Source: Rhodococcus opacus B4
GTDB lineage: Bacteria; Actinomycetota; Actinomycetes; Mycobacteriales; Mycobacteriaceae
NCBI RefSeq assembly: GCF_000010805.1
Contig: NC_012522.1
Span: 6,076,001 to 6,140,000 of the forward strand
Direction: 5' to 3'
Length of the DNA stretch: 64,000 nucleotides
Position numbers and translations under genes: made by a program
Part shown: one piece after another, positions 19,259 to 29,572 of the stretch
Layout of the letters: each line of letters begins with the position of its first letter
Position numbering within the stretch: the stretch's first letter is position 1
Notes under the pieces: generated by a model
The model's input: the letters and a program-made list of their open reading frames with translations, nothing else
The model's database searches: none
Told to the model about the DNA's origin: nothing

Positions 19259-19519
19259 ATGATCCGCACGACGATGACCGCACTGGCAGCCGTGGCTCTC
19301 GTGTTCGGTGCCGCGTCCGTGACCCAGACCGCCGCGGCGCACCCGGCCTGCAACTCCTCCTACGAGGGCACCACCAACGACGAGTACGACCCGGACCCCG
19401 ACGTCACGGGGACGACCAACGACGAATACGACCCCGACCCCGAATACTCCGGCACATCTAATCGCGAATACGACCCGGACCCGGAATTCCACGGCAGCAC
19501 CGCGCCGTGCGAGGTGTGA
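19259..19519 (+). CDS. Small secreted protein with three acidic 14-residue repeats
   Basis: The 86-residue product has a signal peptide (about residues 1-27, cleavage after TAAA). Three consecutive imperfect 14-residue repeats follow, at 37-50, 51-64 and 65-78, with consensus GTTNDEYDPDPE plus two variable residues. Single cysteines flank the array (C31 and C84) and could form a disulphide that closes it. The start at 19259 has AAAGGA in good position. The repeats are strongly acidic, which hints at cation or surface binding, but no family is recognised. It stands alone between two terminator-bounded or oppositely oriented genes. Confidence 0.75.
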   Translation: MIRTTMTALAAVALVFGAASVTQTAAAHPACNSSYEGTTNDEYDPDPDVTGTTNDEYDPDPEYSGTSNREYDPDPEFHGSTAPCEV

Positions 19520-19538
19520 GTGCGATCGGTGACTCCGG

Positions 19539-20105
19539 TCAGCGACTCGGGCGCAGCCACGGCGACACACCGGGAGCGAACAGGGCGAGCACTCCCACCG
19601 CGACGAGGGCGCTGTAGGCGAGCGGCGCCCACTGCAGCACTCCGGCGGTCGCGTCCCCGGCGTCGGACAGCAGGGTCCAGAGGCCGACCCCGCCTGCGGC
19701 GCTGAGGACACCGACGACGGCGAGGGTGATCCGCCCCGCCGTCTTCCGGGCGCGCAGCAGTTGTATGCCCAGCAGTCCGAGGAGGATCAGCACGACCGCG
19801 ATGGCGCCACTGCCGATCAGCGTCAGGTTCACCGTGTCGGTGATGTCCGTCGCGGAGTCCCCGGGATTGTCCGCGGCTACCGACGCCTCGAGGGCGTCGC
19901 GGACGGCGCCGAGGTCGAGGGCGATGGCCCCCGCGATGCCGGCGAGAACGACGAACGACCCCACCCAGGCGGACAGCGACACGGCGACGGCCTTCGGGGT
20001 GGCGTCGGTGGGGGCGGCGCGAAGCGGGGTGACCGCGAACTCCGGGCGCGGCGGTACGGGTCGCGGCGGTGCCGGCCGGCGTGGCGGCTGTTCGGGTGTC
20101 GTCAC
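19539..20105 (-). CDS. Hypothetical membrane protein with proline-rich N-terminus
   Basis: This 188-residue protein has a proline/arginine-rich cytoplasmic N-terminus (about residues 1-35) and four predicted membrane segments. An extracytoplasmic acidic loop lies between the first two segments. The start is GTG. Similar small four-helix membrane proteins are common upstream of actinobacterial dnaK, but I recognise no functional family. It faces away from dnaK, sharing the region that holds the HspR operators. Confidence 0.65.
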   Translation of the reverse strand: MTTPEQPPRRPAPPRPVPPRPEFAVTPLRAAPTDATPKAVAVSLSAWVGSFVVLAGIAGAIALDLGAVRDALEASVAADNPGDSATDITDTVNLTLIGSGAIAVVLILLGLLGIQLLRARKTAGRITLAVVGVLSAAGGVGLWTLLSDAGDATAGVLQWAPLAYSALVAVGVLALFAPGVSPWLRPSR

Positions 20106-20232
20106 GCTGCGATCCTATCGACCGGTGGCCTGTAGGTTGGCCGACGCGCACGGCCCGTGTCGGCGGTGCCGAACGAAGATCCGGGCGGCCGGGAACAAAT
20201 CTCCTCACCCCTCCGTTGAGCCTTACGACAAG

Positions 20233-20253
20233 ATTGAGCGTGCTCGACTCAAG
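20233..20253 (+). promoter_or_regulatory. HAIR operator (HspR site) upstream of dnaK
   Basis: ATTGAGC-N7-ACTCAAG matches the HAIR consensus CTTGAGT-N7-ACTCAAG in both half-sites, with the exact seven-base spacer. HspR, encoded as the fourth gene of this operon, binds such sites and represses until heat or misfolded protein releases it. It sits about 125 bases before the dnaK ATG, close to a TTGACT-like -35 at 20260. Confidence 0.85.
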
Positions 20254-20287
20254 TTCGAATTGACTCCAGACGGTGTCGGAGTGCAAA

Positions 20288-20308
20288 CTTGAGCGGAGGG
20301 CGCTCACC
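20288..20308 (+). promoter_or_regulatory. Second, degenerate HAIR site upstream of dnaK
   Basis: CTTGAGC-N7-GCTCACC has a perfect left half and a partial right half of the HAIR consensus. Two HAIR boxes before dnaK are known in other actinobacteria, so this may be a weaker cooperative HspR site downstream of the promoter. Confidence 0.5.
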
Positions 20309-20378
20309 AAGCGCCAACATCGCAGTTCAGTACTGAACAACCTGCCCACAGGACTGCAGAACGAAAGTGAGGAACACT

Positions 20379-22219
<1,841 letters not shown>

Positions 22220-22223
<4 letters not shown>

Positions 22224-22870
22224 CGTCCGACAACACCGAGCAGGAACCGGTCACTTTCGTGGACAAGCGGAAGATCGACCCCGAGACCGGTCAGACACGG
22301 GACGCGGAACCGGTAGTGGAGCCCCTCGCGGGCACCGCCGCCGCTCCGCAGCCCGGCTCGGTGGACGAAGGGGCCCTGTCGGAGACGGCGGCACCGGAGA
22401 CGGACGAGCTGGCGGAGCGCACCGCCGACCTGCAGCGACTGCAGGCGGAGTACGCGAACTACCGTCGCCGCGTCCAGCGCGACAAGCAGGCCGACATCGC
22501 GAACGCGAAAGCGTCCGTCGTCGGTGAGCTCATCGCGGTGCTGGACGACCTCGACCGCGCCCGCAGCCACGGCGACCTCGACTCGGGGCCGCTGAAGGGT
22601 GTGGCAGACAAGCTCACCGGCACCCTCACCTCGCTCGGCCTGAGCGAGTTCGGTGCCGAGGGCGACGCATTCGATCCGGCGCTGCACGAGGCAGTGCAGC
22701 ACGAGGGCGAGGGTCACGACCCCGTTCTCGGCACGGTGATGCGAAAGGGCTACAAATTCGGTGATCGCGTCCTGCGGCATGCGATGGTAGCTGTGATCGA
22801 CCGCGCCGGCGATGCCGACGCGAACACCCCCGGCGGGGCGGCGAAGCCCGCCGCGTCGGAACAAGAGTAA
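22220..22870 (+). CDS. grpE: Nucleotide exchange factor GrpE
   Basis: This 216-residue protein releases ADP from DnaK. A disordered N-terminus, including the actinobacterial [11 protein letters not shown] motif, is followed by a long coiled coil from about residue 65. The beta-wing domain carries [15 protein letters not shown] and the terminal [19 protein letters not shown]. The GTG start overlaps the dnaK stop as GTGA. Confidence 0.97.
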
Positions 22871-22892
22871 GAGCGAGAGGAGGAGACGCCCA

Positions 22893-24080
22893 GTGAGCCA
22901 GCGGGAGTGGATCGAAAAGGACTTCTACAAGGAGCTGGGCGTCTCGTCCAACGCATCCGCGGACGAGATCAAGAAGGCGTACCGCAAGCTCGCCCGCGAC
23001 CTGCATCCCGACGCGAACCCCGGCGACACGAAGGCCGAGGAGCGATTCAAGTCCGTCAGCGAAGCACACGCCGTGCTGTCCGATCCGGCCAAGCGCAAGG
23101 AATACGACGAGGCGCGGCGGCTGTTCGCGAGCGGCGGCTTCGGTCAGGGCGGCGGCGGATTCAACCCCGGAGCCGGCGGTTTCGGCCAGGGCGGGTTCGA
23201 TATCAACGACCTGTTCGGTGGCGGCGGTGCGGCGGCCGGTGACGGCGGCCTCGGCGACATCTTCGGCGGCCTGTTCAATCGCGGCGCCGGAGCCGGTGGC
23301 GGCGCGACTCGCACCACCAACCGTCCCCGCCGTGGCAGCGACGTCGAGACGGAGACGACCCTCGAATTCCGCGAGGCCACGCTCGGTGTCACGGTTCCGC
23401 TGCGGCTGACCAGCCCGTCGCCGTGCACCACCTGCCACGGGAGCGGCGCCAAGCCGGGCACCAGCCCGCGAGTCTGCCCGCGCTGCAACGGGACCGGGAT
23501 CGTCAGCCGCAACCAGGGCGCGTTCGGGTTCAGTGAGCCGTGCGACGACTGCCGCGGCACCGGATCCATCATCGACTCGCCGTGCGAGGTGTGCCACGGC
23601 AACGGTGTCACCAACCGGACCCGCACCATCACCGTCCGCGTCCCCGCGGGTGTCAGTGACGGACAGAAGATCCGGCTGGCGGGCCAGGGCGAGGCGGGCC
23701 TGCGCGGCGCGCCGTCCGGCGACCTGTTCGTGACGGTCCGGGTGAAACCCGACAAGGTGTTCGGCCGCAACGGCGACGACCTCACCCTCGTCGTCCCCGT
23801 CAGTTACGGTGAGCTCGTGCTCGGCACCACCGTCTCCGTCCCCACCTTGGAGGGCCGGGTCGGTGTGAAGATTCCGGCGGGCACGGCCGACGGCCGGATC
23901 CTGCGCGTCCGCGGGCGGGGAGTCCCCAAGCGTGCCGGTGGCGCAGGTGACCTGCTGGTCACGGTGAAGGTCGCGGTTCCGCAGAAGCTCGACGACCCGG
24001 CCACCGAAGCACTGAAGACCTATCTGGAAGCAGAGAAGGCCAGCGGATTCGATCCGAGGGCCGGGTGGGCTGGTGCCTGA
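22893..24080 (+). CDS. dnaJ: Chaperone protein DnaJ (type I Hsp40, DnaJ1)
   Basis: This 395-residue co-chaperone has the J domain with the HPD motif (LHPDANPGD) and a Gly/Phe-rich region. A zinc-binding domain with four CxxCxGxG-type repeats ([32 protein letters not shown]) and two C-terminal substrate-binding beta domains follow. It stimulates DnaK ATPase and binds unfolded proteins. GTG at 22893 is preferred, with AGGAGG upstream and the product starting [15 protein letters not shown]. The hspR ATG overlaps its stop. Confidence 0.97.
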   Translation: MSQREWIEKDFYKELGVSSNASADEIKKAYRKLARDLHPDANPGDTKAEERFKSVSEAHAVLSDPAKRKEYDEARRLFASGGFGQGGGGFNPGAGGFGQGGFDINDLFGGGGAAAGDGGLGDIFGGLFNRGAGAGGGATRTTNRPRRGSDVETETTLEFREATLGVTVPLRLTSPSPCTTCHGSGAKPGTSPRVCPRCNGTGIVSRNQGAFGFSEPCDDCRGTGSIIDSPCEVCHGNGVTNRTRTITVRVPAGVSDGQKIRLAGQGEAGLRGAPSGDLFVTVRVKPDKVFGRNGDDLTLVVPVSYGELVLGTTVSVPTLEGRVGVKIPAGTADGRILRVRGRGVPKRAGGAGDLLVTVKVAVPQKLDDPATEALKTYLEAEKASGFDPRAGWAGA

Positions 24081-24487
24081 TGAGCGACACGACCGAGGAT
24101 CCACGCGAAACCGCGGTTGATCCGGATGCCCAGATCTTCGTGATCTCGGTGGCCGCGGAACTCGCGGGCATGCACGCCCAGACGTTGCGCAACTACGACC
24201 GGCTCGGGCTGGTCATCCCGCACCGCACGTCCGGTGGCGGGCGGCGCTACTCGCCGCGGGATGTGGCGTTGCTCCGCGAGGTGCAGCGCCTCTCCCAGGA
24301 CGAGGGCGTCAATCTCGCCGGGATCAAGCGGATCATCGAACTCACCAATCAGGTGGAGGCTCTGCAGCACCGGGTTCGCGAGTTGGCGGAGGAGATCGCG
24401 AAGGTCCACGCCGGTTACCGGCGCGACCTGGTGCCGATCCCGCGGAGCAACGCGCTCGTCGTGTGGAAGCCGCGGCACCAGCGCTGA
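24080..24487 (+). CDS. hspR: Heat-shock repressor HspR (MerR family)
   Basis: The 135-residue MerR-type repressor has a winged helix-turn-helix (about residues 18-85, with HAQTLRNYDRLGLV and GGGRRYSPRDVALLREVQ). A coiled-coil dimerisation segment and the hydrophobic tail RSNALVVWKP follow. HspR binds HAIR sites, with DnaK as co-repressor. The sites at 20233, 20288 and 36431 make dnaK-grpE-dnaJ-hspR and clpB its likely targets. The ATG overlaps the dnaJ stop by one base. Confidence 0.96.
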   Translation: MSDTTEDPRETAVDPDAQIFVISVAAELAGMHAQTLRNYDRLGLVIPHRTSGGGRRYSPRDVALLREVQRLSQDEGVNLAGIKRIIELTNQVEALQHRVRELAEEIAKVHAGYRRDLVPIPRSNALVVWKPRHQR

Positions 24488-24515
24488 CGGCCGGTTCCGC
24501 CGTGTGCACCGGAAC

Positions 24516-24558
24516 CGGTGTCGCACCGACCCTGTCGGAGTGGATCAGTGCGACACCG
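24516..24558. terminator. Hairpin terminator after hspR
   Basis: Perfect 11-bp arms CGGTGTCGCAC (24516-24526) and GTGCGACACCG (24548-24558) flank a 21-base loop, downstream of hspR and of the convergent small gene. There is no T-run, so this is a probable but not certain terminator. Confidence 0.55.
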
Positions 24559-24575
24559 TGCCCCCGTCCCCCGGT

Positions 24576-24722
24576 TCATCGGTCGCGGCTGCCCCAGCGG
24601 GGCCCGCGGCGGGTGTGTGAGCGTGGAATGTCCATCTGCTCGAGACGTGCCTTGATCTCCGCGGTGCTCCACAGTGCCTTGGAGACGGTGGGGGTGGGTG
24701 TGTCGGTGACGTTCGTGAACAT
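24576..24722 (-). CDS. Small hypothetical protein, 48 residues
   Basis: A short frame (MFTNVTDTPTPTVSKALW at the N-terminus, helix-prone TAEIKARLEQMDIPRS in the middle, Arg-rich end) lies 47 bases after the secreted-protein gene on the same strand. A GAAAGG-like site precedes the ATG. The composition is protein-like and the frame ends just before the hspR terminator. No family is recognised; it may be co-transcribed with the secreted protein. Confidence 0.4.
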   Translation of the reverse strand: MFTNVTDTPTPTVSKALWSTAEIKARLEQMDIPRSHTRRGPRWGSRDR

Positions 24723-24769
24723 GTCCTCGGCCTTTCGTCGGGGATGTGCTGGATGGTCGGTGTCGTCGA

Positions 24770-25246
24770 TCAGGGCTGTCCGTACAGGTGGTAGCCGGCG
24801 TTCATGTTCGGGTAGCCCGAGTCGATCCAGCTGCTGATGCCGTAGCCGTGGCCGAAGTTGCCGTCGATGCGGGTCCCGTCCACATCGGTCGTGTAGTTGT
24901 AGTTGTCGGCGCGGAACACGGCCTGCGCGCCACCGGGCAGCGAGTAGGTGGCGTCCACCTCGACGCCGTTCGGGTCGTTGGAGTACGCCTTCACGATCTG
25001 GCTGCTGTGCGGGGCGAGGTAGTCCGACGGCGCCTGAATCCACTGCCCGTACGGGTTCGACGATCCCGCGAGGACCATCGGCAGGTCGGTGTCGTTGCTG
25101 ATCGTCATCGCGATCGTCGGTCCCGATGTCGGCATGGTGCCTGCGGTGGCGACCCCGGCGGCCGCGACGGCGAATCCGGTGACGGCCAGTGCGGTGGCGG
25201 GCAGTGCGATGAAGAGTGCGACGCGGCGACGGGCGTTGGTGCGCAT
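24770..25246 (-). CDS. Secreted protein of unknown function
   Basis: The 158-residue protein has an Arg-rich n-region, a long hydrophobic core and an alanine-rich cleavage region near residue 35. The mature part (about 120 residues) is rich in Asn, Asp, Ser, Tyr and Gly, with motifs such as ISNDTDLPM, PHSSQIVKAYSNDP and DNYNYTTDVDG. This suggests a small beta-sandwich, vaguely like aegerolysin-type or surface-binding proteins. That resemblance is a guess. It diverges from the response-regulator gene. Confidence 0.65.
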   Translation of the reverse strand: MRTNARRRVALFIALPATALAVTGFAVAAAGVATAGTMPTSGPTIAMTISNDTDLPMVLAGSSNPYGQWIQAPSDYLAPHSSQIVKAYSNDPNGVEVDATYSLPGGAQAVFRADNYNYTTDVDGTRIDGNFGHGYGISSWIDSGYPNMNAGYHLYGQP

Positions 25247-25497
25247 GATGGCTTCTCCTGTGGTGGGAACGAGGGGAACGTCTGGGGCCGTGGGGTTTTC
25301 GTTATCCGATCTCCCCGTTTTCCGGTGTGCATCAACTATGTCGCGAATGTGGGCCGTCGTCTGTCCACCGACAGGACCGAGGGCGGGATGAAACCGGTGT
25401 CCTCCGATCGGGGGACACCGGCGCCGCGAAGTGCTCCGCGCGGGCTCGGTCTCGTGAGAAAGTGAGCAATGGACTTCGACCCGGTTCGGACCGCGCC
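25247..25497. other. Intergenic region before the response regulator
   Basis: This 251-base region separates the divergent secreted-protein and response-regulator genes. It is somewhat AT-richer near 25295-25350. I see no clear promoter, repeat or operator. An ATG at 25468 opens only ten codons and is not called. Confidence 0.4.
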
Positions 25498-26133
25498 GTG
25501 AGCGCCGTGCGGGTCGTGGTGGGCGACGACCACCCGATCTTCCGGGACGGTGTCGTGCGTGCCCTCCTCGCGAGCGGCGACATCGAGGTGGTCGGCGAGG
25601 CGGACGACGGCGCCGCGGCGCTCGCCCTGATCCGCGAGCTCGCCCCCGACGTCGCCCTGCTCGACTACCGGATGCCGGAACTGGACGGTTCCCAGGTGGC
25701 GGCGGCCGTGCGGCGTGCCGAACTCGCCACCCGGGTGCTGCTGCTGTCCGCGCACGACGAGTCGGCGATCGTGTACCACGCGTTGCAGGAGGGGGCGGCG
25801 GGTTTCCTGCCGAAGGAGTCGACGCGGGCGGAGATCGTGAAGGCCGTCCTCGACTGCGCTCAGGGCCGCGACGTCCTGCCCGCCTCCCTCGCCGTCGGAC
25901 TGGCCGGCGAGGTGCGTCGCCGCAGCGAACCGGCCGGGCCGGTGCTGAGCGGCCGGGAGAAGGAGGTGCTGGCCCTCATCGCACGCGGCCAGAGCATCCC
26001 CACGATCGCCGGTGAGCTGTACCTGGCCCCGTCGACGGTGAAGACCCACGTCCAGCGTCTGTACGAGAAGCTCGGGGTGAGCGACCGCGCGGCCGCCGTG
26101 GCCGAGGCCATGCGACGCGGTTTGCTGGAGTGA
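25498..26133 (+). CDS. NarL/LuxR-family response regulator
   Basis: This 211-residue protein has a receiver domain with acidic DD at residues 10-11, the phospho-acceptor D56 in LLDYRMP and the conserved lysine in LPKES. A LuxR helix-turn-helix (about 150-205, LSGREKEVLALIARGQS and STVKTHVQRLYEKLGV) follows. The GTG at 25498 places the receiver at the N-terminus as expected, although the ribosome site is weak. The sensor kinase follows one base after the stop. Targets are unknown. Confidence 0.92.
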   Translation: MSAVRVVVGDDHPIFRDGVVRALLASGDIEVVGEADDGAAALALIRELAPDVALLDYRMPELDGSQVAAAVRRAELATRVLLLSAHDESAIVYHALQEGAAGFLPKESTRAEIVKAVLDCAQGRDVLPASLAVGLAGEVRRRSEPAGPVLSGREKEVLALIARGQSIPTIAGELYLAPSTVKTHVQRLYEKLGVSDRAAAVAEAMRRGLLE

Positions 26134-26134
26134 C

Positions 26135-27322
26135 GTGCGCGAGACGTCCCGGAGTCGCGTAGTCCGTCGCTACACCACCGAGGCGGTCCGGGTGACCGCC
26201 ATTCTCCGGCTACCGCTGATCGGGCTGATGGCGCTGCTCGGGCCGGTGATCAGCGTGACGCACTGGCAGTCCGACGTGTTCGCGGGGCTCTTGAGCGGAT
26301 ATGCGCTGATTGCGCTCGGCTGGCTGATCTTCGTACTCGTTCGGGACGTCGGTCCGTGGGCGGGCTGGGTATCCACCGCCGCGGACGTCTCCGCGGTGCT
26401 GGCGTTGTGCGTCGTGTCGGGCGGCGCGACGTCCGTGCTGCTGCCGGTGTTCTTCCTGCTGCCGATCTCGGTGGCGTTCCAGTACCGGCCGAAGCTGACG
26501 GCGATCGTCGGGGTCTGCACCGCCGTCGGGTACCAGGTGGTGTGGATCGTCTACTCGAAACGCGACGACCTCGTGGGCTTCCCCGACGAGGTGTACCTCT
26601 ATTTCGGTTTCCTGTTGTGGCTCGCGGCCGCGACAACCGCGTTGTCGTATGTGCTGATGCGGCGTTCCGCGACGGTCATCTCGCTGATGGACGTGCGCAG
26701 GCAGCTGGTCGCGGAATCGATGGGCGCCGAGGAACGCGAGCGGCGGCAGCTCGCCGAGCACCTCCACGACGGGCCCCTGCAGAATGTGCTGGCTGCCCGG
26801 CTGGATGTGGAGGAGGCGCGGGAGCGGCACCCGGACGCGCTGCTCGACGCCGCCGAATCCGCCCTCCGCGAGACCGCGGCGCAGTTGCGCTCCACCGTCA
26901 CCACCCTCCATCCTCAGGTTCTCGCGCAGCTGGGCCTGACCGCGGCGCTGCGGGAACTCGCGGACCTGTTCTGCCGGCGCGGTGAGATGGAGATGTCGGT
27001 GAGCCTCGACGACGTCGGTCACCCCGACTGTCAGGAGCTGCTCTACCGGGTGGCCCGGGAACTGCTCACCAACGTCACCAAGCATGCGCGCGCCACGAAA
27101 GTCGAACTCGCGCTCTCCCGTGCCGGCGGGCGGATCACGTTGACGGTCGCCGACGACGGCGCCGGATTCGATCCCGCCGTCGTCCCGGAACGGGTGGCGC
27201 AGGGACACATCGGACTGGCGTCGCACACCGTGCGGGTCGAGAGCCTCGGCGGCACCTTCGACGTCACGTCCTCGCCCGGATCGGGCACCCGGGTGGTGGT
27301 GACGGTTCCGGATGCCGGCTGA
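26135..27322 (+). CDS. Two-component sensor histidine kinase (NarL-system type)
   Basis: This 395-residue membrane kinase has about five or six membrane segments in its first 175 residues and almost no extracellular domain, so it probably senses within or near the membrane. A HisKA_3 dimerisation domain follows with the phosphorylated histidine at residue 211 in AEHLHDGPLQN. The HATPase domain has the N-box LLTNVTKHA and DDGAGFDP. The GTG start lies just after the response-regulator stop, so the pair is one operon. The signal is not evident. Confidence 0.9.
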   Translation: MRETSRSRVVRRYTTEAVRVTAILRLPLIGLMALLGPVISVTHWQSDVFAGLLSGYALIALGWLIFVLVRDVGPWAGWVSTAADVSAVLALCVVSGGATSVLLPVFFLLPISVAFQYRPKLTAIVGVCTAVGYQVVWIVYSKRDDLVGFPDEVYLYFGFLLWLAAATTALSYVLMRRSATVISLMDVRRQLVAESMGAEERERRQLAEHLHDGPLQNVLAARLDVEEARERHPDALLDAAESALRETAAQLRSTVTTLHPQVLAQLGLTAALRELADLFCRRGEMEMSVSLDDVGHPDCQELLYRVARELLTNVTKHARATKVELALSRAGGRITLTVADDGAGFDPAVVPERVAQGHIGLASHTVRVESLGGTFDVTSSPGSGTRVVVTVPDAG

Positions 27323-27338
27323 CCACACGGCGGTTGGA

Positions 27339-27902
27339 TCACCGCGGGTGGCGGCCCTCGGCGAATTCCTCGACGATCTTCGCGCAGAACGCGGGGAGGT
27401 CGCCGGGGTTGCGGCTCGATACCAATCCGTTGTCGACCACCACTTCCTCGTCGACGACGGTCCCGCCGGCGTTGCGGATGTCGGTGCGCACGCTCGGATA
27501 TGACGTCAGCGTGCGGCCGCGGACGACGTCGGCCTCGACGAGCGTCCACGGTCCGTGGCAGATCACGCCCACGGGTTTGCCGCTATTGACGAAGTCGCGG
27601 ACGAATCCGACCGCGGACTCGTCCATCCGGAGGTGGTCGGGGTTCGTGGTGCCGCCCGGCAGGATCAGCGCGTCGAAGTCGGCGGCGGACACGTCGCCGA
27701 CGACGGCGTCGACGGCATAGGTGCCTGCCTCGTTCACGTCCGAGTTCATCGCCTGGATCTTGCCGGGGGACAGCGAGATCAGCCGCACCTGCGCGCCGGC
27801 CTTCTCGACCGCGGCGCGGGGTTCGACGAGTTCGACTTCTTCGACGCCGTCGGTGGCGAGGATCGCGACCCTCCGGCCGCGCAGCGTGTCTGTCGGTGTC
27901 AT
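27339..27902 (-). CDS. DJ-1/PfpI family protein (YhbO-like general stress protein)
   Basis: This 187-residue class-I glutamine amidotransferase-like protein has the nucleophile C115 in VICHGPW on the elbow, plus LPGGTTNPDHLR and a typical N-terminal ILATDGVEEVEL. Family members are stress proteins with deglycase or protease activities that are debated. The ATG at 27902 is the natural start. It lies 26 bases after the alcohol dehydrogenase gene on the same strand, suggesting a stress operon. Confidence 0.9.
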   Translation of the reverse strand: MTPTDTLRGRRVAILATDGVEEVELVEPRAAVEKAGAQVRLISLSPGKIQAMNSDVNEAGTYAVDAVVGDVSAADFDALILPGGTTNPDHLRMDESAVGFVRDFVNSGKPVGVICHGPWTLVEADVVRGRTLTSYPSVRTDIRNAGGTVVDEEVVVDNGLVSSRNPGDLPAFCAKIVEEFAEGRHPR

Positions 27903-27928
27903 GGGCGATTCCTTTCGACGAGAAAGTG

Positions 27929-29110
27929 TTACGGCTTCAGGAGAATCTTCACCGCGCCGTCCTGCTTCTTCTGGAAGATCTCGTACGCGTGCGGTGCGTG
28001 ATCGAGAGGCAGTTCGTGAGTGGCGAACGTGTCGACACCCAGAGGGTCGGCGTCGGTGAGTAGGGGCAGGATCTCCGGGGCCCACCGCTTGACGTTGGCC
28101 TGGCCCATGTGCAGCTGAATCTGCTTGTCGAACAGCGTGAGCATCGGGATCGGGTCCGCCATCCCGCCGTACACCCCGCTGAGTGAGATGGTGCCGCCGC
28201 GCCGCACGATGTCGATGGCCGAGTACAGGGCGTGCAGGCGGTCGATCCCCGCCGTCGACATCAGCGGGGCCGCGACGGCGTCGGGCAGGAACGAGGTGAT
28301 CTGCTGCAGGAGTTTCGCACCGGGGGAGCCGTGCGCCTCCATGCCGACGGCGTCGATGACGGAATCGGGACCGCGGCCGTCGGTCAGGTCCCGGATGACG
28401 TCGCCGAGTTCGCTCCCGGCATCGTTGAGGTCGACCGTCTCGATCTGCCGCGCCTTCGCGCGGGCGAGACGCTCGGGCACGAGATCCACGCCGATGACGC
28501 GAAAACCCTTGTGCGCGGCGATGCGTGCCGCCATGTCGCCGATCGGGCCGAGCCCGAGAACGACGACGGAGCCACCCTCGGGCACGTTCGCGTATTCGAC
28601 GGCCTGCCATGCCGTCGGCAGCACGTCGGACAGGTACACGAACCGTGAATCCGGTGGCCCCTCCGGAACCTTGATGTGGGTGTTCTTCACGTGCGGCACC
28701 CGGAGATACTCCGCCTGACCGCCGGGCACGCTCCCGTACAGCTTCGAGTATCCGAAGAGTGCCGCACCCATGCCCTCGTCCCGGATCTGGGTGATCTCGC
28801 ACTGGGTGAACAGTTTCCGGTCGCACATGTGGCAACTGCCGCAGGATATCTGGAACGGGACGACCACCCGGTCGCCGACCTTCACGTCGGTCACCTCGGA
28901 CCCCACCTCGCGGACGATGCCCATCGGCTCGTGCCCGAGGATGTCGCCCTCGCTCATGAACGCGCCGAGCACCTCGTACAGGTGCAGGTCGGAACCGCAG
29001 ATGTTGGTGGTGGTGATCTCGACGATCGCGTCGGTCTGCTGTTCGATCACCGGGTCGGGCACGGTGTCGACGCTGACCTTCCGCTTGCCCTGCCAGGTGA
29101 CGGCTCTCAT
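27929..29110 (-). CDS. Zinc-dependent alcohol dehydrogenase (formaldehyde-dehydrogenase-like)
   Basis: This 393-residue MDR-family enzyme has catalytic zinc ligands in NICGSDLH and GHEPMG, structural-zinc cysteines in CGSCHMCDRKLFTQC and a Rossmann GLGPIGDMAAR. The insertion and length fit the glutathione-independent formaldehyde dehydrogenase-like branch, acting on aldehydes or alcohols with NAD. The ATG overlaps the stop of the ChaB-like gene as ATGA. Substrate is unknown. Confidence 0.9.
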   Translation of the reverse strand: MRAVTWQGKRKVSVDTVPDPVIEQQTDAIVEITTTNICGSDLHLYEVLGAFMSEGDILGHEPMGIVREVGSEVTDVKVGDRVVVPFQISCGSCHMCDRKLFTQCEITQIRDEGMGAALFGYSKLYGSVPGGQAEYLRVPHVKNTHIKVPEGPPDSRFVYLSDVLPTAWQAVEYANVPEGGSVVVLGLGPIGDMAARIAAHKGFRVIGVDLVPERLARAKARQIETVDLNDAGSELGDVIRDLTDGRGPDSVIDAVGMEAHGSPGAKLLQQITSFLPDAVAAPLMSTAGIDRLHALYSAIDIVRRGGTISLSGVYGGMADPIPMLTLFDKQIQLHMGQANVKRWAPEILPLLTDADPLGVDTFATHELPLDHAPHAYEIFQKKQDGAVKILLKP

Positions 29111-29514
29111 CGGGCTCTCCGATTCGCCTTCACGAGGGCCTCGACGAGTTCGTCCTTGGTCATGGTCGAACGGCCGTGGATGTCGAGTCTCTGCGCGAGG
29201 TGCATCAGGTGCTCCTTGCTCGCGTTGGCGTCGACGCCCTCGGCGGTCTCACCGGACGGGTTCGGGCCGCCGCTCTCCGCGCGTTCGTCCGAGGGGCCCT
29301 TCTCCGCCTTGGCCTCCCAGTGGTCGCCGACCTTCTCGTAGCTGTGTTTGAGAGCGTCGAACGCGACGCGGTGTGCTCGTTCCTCGTCCCCGTACTGGTC
29401 CATCGCGGAGTCGTACACCTTGGCGAACGTGCGCTGCGCCTTCTCGGACGACTTCTTCAGGGTTTCGGGGAGTTCGCTCTTCTTCGGCTTGCCGCTGTCG
29501 GTGGTCTTCGGCAC
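29107..29514 (-). CDS. ChaB-like protein with C-terminal Rho-N-like helices
   Basis: The 135-residue protein has a ChaB domain (about residues 12-65, ELPETLKKSSEKAQRTFAKVYDSAMDQYGDEERAHRVAF in its course, here named only by family). An acidic linker and a SAP/Rho-N-like segment (KEHLMHLAQRLDIHGRSTM) follow. ChaB was named as a cation-transport regulator, but that role is uncertain. The GTG at 29514 has AGGAGG six bases upstream, better than the upstream ATG at 29547. It is coupled to the alcohol dehydrogenase and likely belongs to a general-stress group. Confidence 0.82.
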   Translation of the reverse strand: MPKTTDSGKPKKSELPETLKKSSEKAQRTFAKVYDSAMDQYGDEERAHRVAFDALKHSYEKVGDHWEAKAEKGPSDERAESGGPNPSGETAEGVDANASKEHLMHLAQRLDIHGRSTMTKDELVEALVKANRRAR

Positions 29515-29572
29515 GGAAATCCTCCTCGGGTTTGGCGGTGCCCTCACGGACGAATACCCGACTCCCGGAGAT

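Noticed and set aside
25468-25500. ATG followed by ten codons before the response regulator
   Set aside because: Too short, with no leader-peptide hallmarks; it simply ends at the GTG region.
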